From SIG480 sp045595605 (GTDB taxonomy: Bacteria > Bacillota > Clostridia > Oscillospirales > JAAYXM01): 18,066 nucleotides of DNA. Of this stretch, positions 14,168-18,066 are shown one piece after another; the stretch's first letter is position 1; the number at the start of each line of letters is the position of its first letter. The notes below the pieces were generated by a model, which saw nothing but the letters and a program-made list of their open reading frames with translations, made no database searches and had not been told where the DNA came from. The stretch spans positions 1 to 18,066 of the forward strand of contig JAZOAS010000159.1 in the NCBI GenBank assembly GCA_045595605.1. The letters are read 5' to 3'. The translations under genes and the position numbers were made by a program.

Positions 14168-15034
14168 ATTCGCTATTGTTATTCCTGCTGAGATCAGGAT
14201 AAATGCGAGGAGATATTGAATCTTAAGTATATTCTCTCCGAGAATCAGCGCACCGAAGATGCAGGCAAATGCAGGCTCTGCAAACTTGATGATAAAGAGG
14301 TGCGAGAGTGCGCCGTCGCGCACTACGGTGAACCATATGCAATAGCTGATGATTGAAGCAAGGCAGATATAGATCATCGTGGGAGAGGTTGCAAGCGAGA
14401 TCGTCATACTTCCGCCCATGAGTTTTCCTGCGATGAGAAGGACAATTCCGCCAAAGAGCTGTGAAACGCCGGTCATAGTGACGGGCTTTACGGATGAAAG
14501 CGCCTTTTTGCTTACAACATTTGAGGCAACGGTGCAGAAAGAAGCAAGGATGATGAAAACCTCTCCTATTCCGAAGGTTATCCCTTCACCGCCTGCGTTG
14601 ATTGCAATTACTCCGGCAAAGCCGAGAACCGCGCCGAGAATTTTTGCAACAGTCGGGCGGTCACTCTTAAAGAAGAGGAAAGAGAAGCAAACATAGAAGA
14701 GAGCGCCTATCTGCTTGAGTATTGCCGTCTTTCCGCTGTCTGTAAGACTTAAGCCGATATAGGTGAACGCGTAGTGCAGGATGATTGCAAAAAGCCCTGA
14801 AAGGAGAACATATCCAAAAGATGCCGGTACGCTTTTATAGGAAGCCTTATCGGTGAGCAGAGAATACAGACATATGACCGCGCCGCATACGGTGAAGCGG
14901 ACGCCTGCGAAAAAGAGGATGTCTCCTGTTGTGGAGATGCCGTATGCCGAATAGCCGAGCTTGACCATGGGGAAAAGGGAGCCCCACAGAAGCATAACGA
15001 CAAAGGCGAGGAGAATAGTTTTTTTCTTATTCAT
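14147..15034 (-). CDS. EamA/DMT-superfamily permease
   Basis: Inner-membrane metabolite transporter of the drug/metabolite (10-TMS) superfamily, 295 residues. There are two EamA repeats of five hydrophobic segments each. WGSLFPMVK lies near the start of the first repeat, and the second ends with the typical EPAFACIFGALILGE segment followed by a last helix and a short KKRNGN tail. ATG 15034 (MNKKK) is chosen because an AAGG lies about seven bases upstream and the membrane part starts right after; the open frame beyond it lies within the upstream gene. It overlaps the quinone oxidoreductase gene by eight bases and is the last gene of the run. It may export or import the compound handled by the neighbouring enzymes; the substrate cannot be inferred. 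Confidence 0.88.
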   Translation of the reverse strand: MNKKKTILLAFVVMLLWGSLFPMVKLGYSAYGISTTGDILFFAGVRFTVCGAVICLYSLLTDKASYKSVPASFGYVLLSGLFAIILHYAFTYIGLSLTDSGKTAILKQIGALFYVCFSFLFFKSDRPTVAKILGAVLGFAGVIAINAGGEGITFGIGEVFIILASFCTVASNVVSKKALSSVKPVTMTGVSQLFGGIVLLIAGKLMGGSMTISLATSPTMIYICLASIISYCIWFTVVRDGALSHLFIIKFAEPAFACIFGALILGENILKIQYLLAFILISAGITIANKKRNGN

Positions 15035-16016
15035 GGCAAACCTTAAGAACAAGTTTTCCGATGTGCTCGTTTCTCTGGAGAACGGCAATAGCTTCCTCTG
15101 CATCTTCTATCGGGAAGACTTTGTAAATAGAGGGCTTCATCTCGCCACTTTCAATCTTCGGCCAAACCTTTTCGACAAGCTCAGAAAGAATGCGCGCTTT
15201 TTCTTCGGATGAGCGCTTTCTGAGCATGCTTCCGACGAGGTGCAGGCTCTTTGTGAGAAGCGGGCGGAGAAGAACTTTTGTTTCGGTTCCGGCAAGCGTT
15301 GAGATGACAATCCAGTATCCGCCGTCTGCCATAAACGGAAGGCTTTTTCCGAGTGTTTCGCCCGAGAGACAGTCCATCGCGACATTGACGGGAGTTCCGT
15401 TCTTTTCTTCTTCTGCAAGGACATCCTCAACACACTGGGTAGTTGAATTTATTATAACATCTGCGCCGAGCCACTTGATTTTTTCTGCGATTTCATCGGA
15501 GAGGACAGAGGTGATAACTCTTGCGCCAAAGGCCTTTGCCATCGGAATCGCAACGGAAGCAAGTCCGCTTGCGCCTGCAGGGATGAAAGCGGTCTGGCCT
15601 TCCTTGAGGTGACCTTCCCAGAAAAGGTTTAAGTAAGATGTAGCATAAGCTTCGGGAAGAGCTGCCGCCTCTTCAAAGCTCAATTTTTCAGGCTTTGGCA
15701 TAACCATGCCGTAAGGCGCGCAGACATATTCCGAATATCCGCCACCGCCGAGAAGAGCGCAAACCTTATCTCCGATTTTAAACTTTCCCGACTTCTCAGC
15801 CTCAGCTCCCATAGCCTCAACTGTGCCGGAAACCTCAAGACCCGGCCACTGCGGCCAACCCTTCGGGGAGGGGTATGTTCCGTTTTTCTGCAAAAGGTCT
15901 GCACGGTTGATTGCCGCGGCGTGAATTTTTATAAGAACTTCGCCATCCTTCGGAGTGGGCTTTTCAACCTCGCTCCATACAAAATTTTTGTTGCCGTCAA
16001 TAAGCATTGCTTTCAT
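15027..16016 (-). CDS. PIG3-type NAD(P)H:quinone oxidoreductase (MDR superfamily)
   Basis: Zinc-free medium-chain reductase that would reduce quinones or enones with NADPH. The 329 residues match the PIG3/QOR family: AINRADLLQKNGTYP (35-49), a GLEVSG segment, the Rossmann nucleotide fold beginning PAGASGLASVAI (146-157), and the family mark GSMLRKRS (262-269). One oddity: the usual GASGVG loop reads GASGLA, so the third glycine is alanine. The ATG is two bases after the SDR stop, with an AAAGGA inside the SDR 3' end. It sits in a five-gene run with amidohydrolase, SDR and Gfo/Idh genes, so it may act in the same pathway rather than in quinone detoxification. Family assignment is firm, substrate open. 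Confidence 0.88.
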   Translation of the reverse strand: MKAMLIDGNKNFVWSEVEKPTPKDGEVLIKIHAAAINRADLLQKNGTYPSPKGWPQWPGLEVSGTVEAMGAEAEKSGKFKIGDKVCALLGGGGYSEYVCAPYGMVMPKPEKLSFEEAAALPEAYATSYLNLFWEGHLKEGQTAFIPAGASGLASVAIPMAKAFGARVITSVLSDEIAEKIKWLGADVIINSTTQCVEDVLAEEEKNGTPVNVAMDCLSGETLGKSLPFMADGGYWIVISTLAGTETKVLLRPLLTKSLHLVGSMLRKRSSEEKARILSELVEKVWPKIESGEMKPSIYKVFPIEDAEEAIAVLQRNEHIGKLVLKVCHE

Positions 16017-16018
16017 AA

Positions 16019-16780
16019 TTAATCAGTTCCTTTCATTGATAATGCGCGACCGCCGTCGCAGGCATAAACCTGACCTGTAATAAATCTTGCTTTATCCGAT
16101 ACGAGAAATTCAACAAGGTTTGCGATGTCGCTGGCAAAGCACTTTTCGCCGAGAAGATTTGTTTTAAGAGCACGCTCGTCACCACCCATGTCGTCGGGGC
16201 GCATAACGATTCCGGGTGCTACGGAGTTTACATTGATTTTATGAGGACCGAGCTCCTTTGCAAGAGCTTTTGTAAGAGCGATTACGCCGCCTTTTGCTGC
16301 AGCATAATCACACATATTGGCAAGCCCGTTAAAGCCGATGACTGAGGAGAAGTTGATTATCTTTCCCCCCTCACCCTGTTTGACCATAGCTTTTGCCGCT
16401 GCACGGCTTGCGTAAAATGCACCGTAGAGGTTAACCTTCAAGACCGTATCTATAACATAGTCCTCCTGCTCAATGAGCGGTTTGTATGTGTTCGGACCTG
16501 CGAGGCGAGAGCTTCCGCCTGCCACATGAACGAGAATATCAAGACGGCCAAAATCCTTGACTATTTCATCTACAACGCTGTTAACGCTTGCGGAATCTGT
16601 CACATCAATGACATAACCCTTTGCAGTACCGCCCGCTTCTTCAATTCTCCTGAGAGTATTTTTTGTTGCCTCTTCCGAGATATCGCAAACGGCAACCTTA
16701 ACCCCCGCCTTTGCGAGCGTGAGAGCGGTTTCGCCGCCGATATAGCCACCGGCGCCCGTAATGAATGCTACTTTGTTCAT
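16019..16780 (-). CDS. Short-chain dehydrogenase/reductase (SDR), classical type
   Basis: A 253-residue NAD(P)-dependent oxidoreductase of the FabG/glucose-dehydrogenase type. The cofactor loop is TGAGGYIGG (8-16). Asp33 at the end of the second beta strand favours NAD(H) over NADP(H). The catalytic tetrad is Asn117, Ser146, Tyr159 and Lys163 (YAAAKGG). The usual NNAG motif reads HVAGG (85-89). The C-terminal ITGQVYACDGGRALS closes the fold. The start ATG 16780 is preceded by AAAGGA (16790-16795), which directly follows the amidohydrolase stop. By context it oxidises or reduces a hydroxyl or keto group of a sugar-like or polyol substrate. That role is inferred from neighbours only. Confidence 0.92.
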   Translation of the reverse strand: MNKVAFITGAGGYIGGETALTLAKAGVKVAVCDISEEATKNTLRRIEEAGGTAKGYVIDVTDSASVNSVVDEIVKDFGRLDILVHVAGGSSRLAGPNTYKPLIEQEDYVIDTVLKVNLYGAFYASRAAAKAMVKQGEGGKIINFSSVIGFNGLANMCDYAAAKGGVIALTKALAKELGPHKINVNSVAPGIVMRPDDMGGDERALKTNLLGEKCFASDIANLVEFLVSDKARFITGQVYACDGGRALSMKGTD

Positions 16781-16796
16781 ACATTACATCCTTTCT

Positions 16797-17861
16797 TTAT
16801 CTTCTGTATGCAACTTCTCCGAAGGCAACGGTCAAGGCACACCTGTATCCGTCTTCCGAAGAAATGTGATTGCCTGCCTTGTCTGTAAGGTCAAAGCCTT
16901 CGTCGGAATAATCAAAAACTGCGATGTCAGCGCATCTTCCGACCTTGAGATATCCCCATTCAGTCTCTTTTGAAACGGCCTTTGCGGGGTTTGAAGTTAC
17001 GGCGCGGAAAATATCCTCCTCGCTCATTCCGAGGTGGCGTGCGATACTCATACACATCGTCATGCCGTATCTTCCGCCACGCTTATAGGAGCTCCACTCG
17101 GTGAGGTCGGTGCTTATTATGTCGGGGATTGCACCGCGAGAGATTCCTCGTTTAAAGACATCAAAGTCGGTATGTATGTGTCCTGCAAGACCCGCGTCGA
17201 TAACAACGCCGCGCTCCTTTGCTTTGAAGATACATTCAAACTCGTCCTCCGAGGAATTGTGCTTTCCGCCGTGATATGCGTGGGTGAAAATATCGCCCGG
17301 GCGGAGGAGAGAAAGAAGCTCAGGTATAGGAATCGGCGAGTTTGACGAATGGACCATAACGCGGAGACCTCTCTTCTCTGCAAAGGAAACAACATCGCAA
17401 AGTGCCGTCGCGTCACGGACATCAGCGCCTTCGGTGTCAAAAAAGAGCTTTACGCCGATTGCCTTGTCGCCGTACTCATCAAGCATCTTTTCGGTATTAT
17501 CGAAATACGCCCTGTTGTTCTCAATTCTGCAGGCCACAAAAACGAGATTTTTGAGAAAAAGCGAATCGAGATAAGCGCGGTCTCCGTAGGTCGCGGCGGC
17601 ATCAATTGCTGCGGTTACGCCAAACGGCATACAGCTGACCTCGGGAAACGCTCCGAAGCCGGGGGAGACACCGCGAAGATGAAGATGGGCATCAACAAGC
17701 CCCGGAGAAACAAATTTCCCCGCCGCGTCATATACAAACTCTGCATCTGATGTGATGCTTTCGGAAATCTCTGAAATTTTGCCGTCACAGGTGAGGACAT
17801 CTGAGAAGAAGAACTTTTCGCCGTCCCACACGCGCCCGCCTTTAATCAATATTTTTGCCAT
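16797..17861 (-). CDS. Amidohydrolase (dihydroorotase/deacetylase-like metallohydrolase)
   Basis: A TIM-barrel metal hydrolase of 354 residues. The metal set is complete: DAHLH (His59, His61), GVKLFFD with the probable carboxylated Lys138, His171 (MVHSS), His194 (FTHAYHG) and Asp252 (ISTDLTEW). Small beta-sandwich strands lie at both ends (MAKILIKGGRVWDG, and VGRCADIAVFD near 307-317). It resembles the EF0837/Atu3266-type deacetylase branch more than dihydroorotase proper: the GAG and DxxTEW context fits an acyl or carbamoyl group on a small amino acid or hydroxy acid. That sub-branch is recalled, not computed. The start ATG 17861 overlaps the 3' end of the Gfo/Idh gene by 20 bases, with GGAGG about 11 bases upstream. 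Second gene of the run in this window. Confidence 0.85.
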   Translation of the reverse strand: MAKILIKGGRVWDGEKFFFSDVLTCDGKISEISESITSDAEFVYDAAGKFVSPGLVDAHLHLRGVSPGFGAFPEVSCMPFGVTAAIDAAATYGDRAYLDSLFLKNLVFVACRIENNRAYFDNTEKMLDEYGDKAIGVKLFFDTEGADVRDATALCDVVSFAEKRGLRVMVHSSNSPIPIPELLSLLRPGDIFTHAYHGGKHNSSEDEFECIFKAKERGVVIDAGLAGHIHTDFDVFKRGISRGAIPDIISTDLTEWSSYKRGGRYGMTMCMSIARHLGMSEEDIFRAVTSNPAKAVSKETEWGYLKVGRCADIAVFDYSDEGFDLTDKAGNHISSEDGYRCALTVAFGEVAYRR

Positions 17862-18066
17862 AGAACTTAACGCCTCCGACTATCTCTGAGAGGACTTCCT
17901 GAACGAGGTATTCGTGTTCGTAGGAAAACGGGTTTTCTTTTTCACCCATGACATAATAGTAAAAGTCACGCATCATATCGTCATATCTGCCATTCGCTGT
18001 GTTGTCTTCAAATTCGTAGAAGATTTTTCTGTCTTCGTATGTAGAATCTGCGATTGAGGTGTCAGA
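17842..18066 (-). CDS. Gfo/Idh/MocA-type oxidoreductase, C-terminal fragment (window edge)
   Basis: The gene enters from beyond 18066. The last 74 codons and the TAA (17842-17844) are present and translate without interruption, ending ...VKFYGKNID. The segment NPFSYEHEYLVQEVLSEIVGG is like the C-terminal end of NAD(P)-dependent Gfo/Idh/MocA sugar dehydrogenases, where an acidic (N)P-x-x-x-E-x-E helix precedes the final strand. The Rossmann domain and catalytic residues are outside the window, so the assignment is tentative. Its end overlaps the start of the amidohydrolase gene by 20 bases, so the two are translated from one transcript. Confidence 0.6.
   Translation of the reverse strand, partial: SDTSIADSTYEDRKIFYEFEDNTANGRYDDMMRDFYYYVMGEKENPFSYEHEYLVQEVLSEIVGGVKFYGKNID

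Noticed and set aside
1..18066. CRISPR array, tRNA, rRNA, IS element, phage attachment site or replication origin
   Set aside because: No regularly spaced repeats, cloverleaf sequences, transposase-like products, terminal inverted repeats or DnaA-box clusters were recognised on reading both strands.

Overview
The window looks like a chromosomal segment of a low-to-moderate GC Gram-positive anaerobe, most likely an uncultured gut-type member of the Clostridia (Oscillospirales/Ruminococcaceae-like). The pointers are rpsO-pnp synteny, strong AGGAGG-type ribosome binding sites, TTGACA/TATAAT-type promoters, a BmrCD-type heterodimeric ABC exporter and many compact U-tailed terminators. The genus cannot be fixed from the sequence alone. 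No phage, IS element, CRISPR array, tRNA or rRNA was seen.

Layout. (1) 1-2852, + strand: rpsO (ribosomal protein S15) then pnp (polynucleotide phosphorylase). The rpsO leader folds into a long helix plus an inner hairpin whose loop is complementary to the rpsO Shine-Dalgarno. The pnp leader holds two mutually exclusive long helices. (2) 2862-3920, - strand: mntP (manganese exporter) then a low-molecular-weight tyrosine phosphatase. mntP is transcribed divergently from (3) 4076-6682, + strand: a CPA2-type cation/proton antiporter and a ClC-family anion transporter with CLC-F-like motifs. (4) 6741-9019, - strand: a two-gene ATGA-overlapping operon. It encodes a phosphoglucosamine mutase (GlmM) carrying an N-terminal XRE-type DNA-binding domain, and a free-standing GlmU-type left-handed beta-helix acetyltransferase. 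(5) 9295-14150, + strand, divergent from (4): both halves of a heterodimeric ABC exporter, an internally deleted glycosyltransferase, and a small M20/M42-like metallopeptidase with a basic tail. (6) 14147-18066, - strand: a tightly packed run of five genes, transcribed in the order Gfo/Idh/MocA oxidoreductase (cut by the window edge), amidohydrolase, SDR dehydrogenase, PIG3-type quinone oxidoreductase, and an EamA permease. It reads like a small catabolic operon of unknown substrate.

How it fits together. Regions 1-3 are housekeeping and ion homeostasis. The least ordinary part is region 4: a transcription-factor head welded to a complete GlmM enzyme, co-translated with a GlmU-like acetyltransferase. 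Together they cover the GlcN-6-P to GlcNAc-1-P steps of UDP-GlcNAc synthesis, so this could be a metabolite-responsive regulator-enzyme. An imperfect palindrome sits between its own -35 and -10 boxes. All functions come from motif recognition by eye; no database search was possible.
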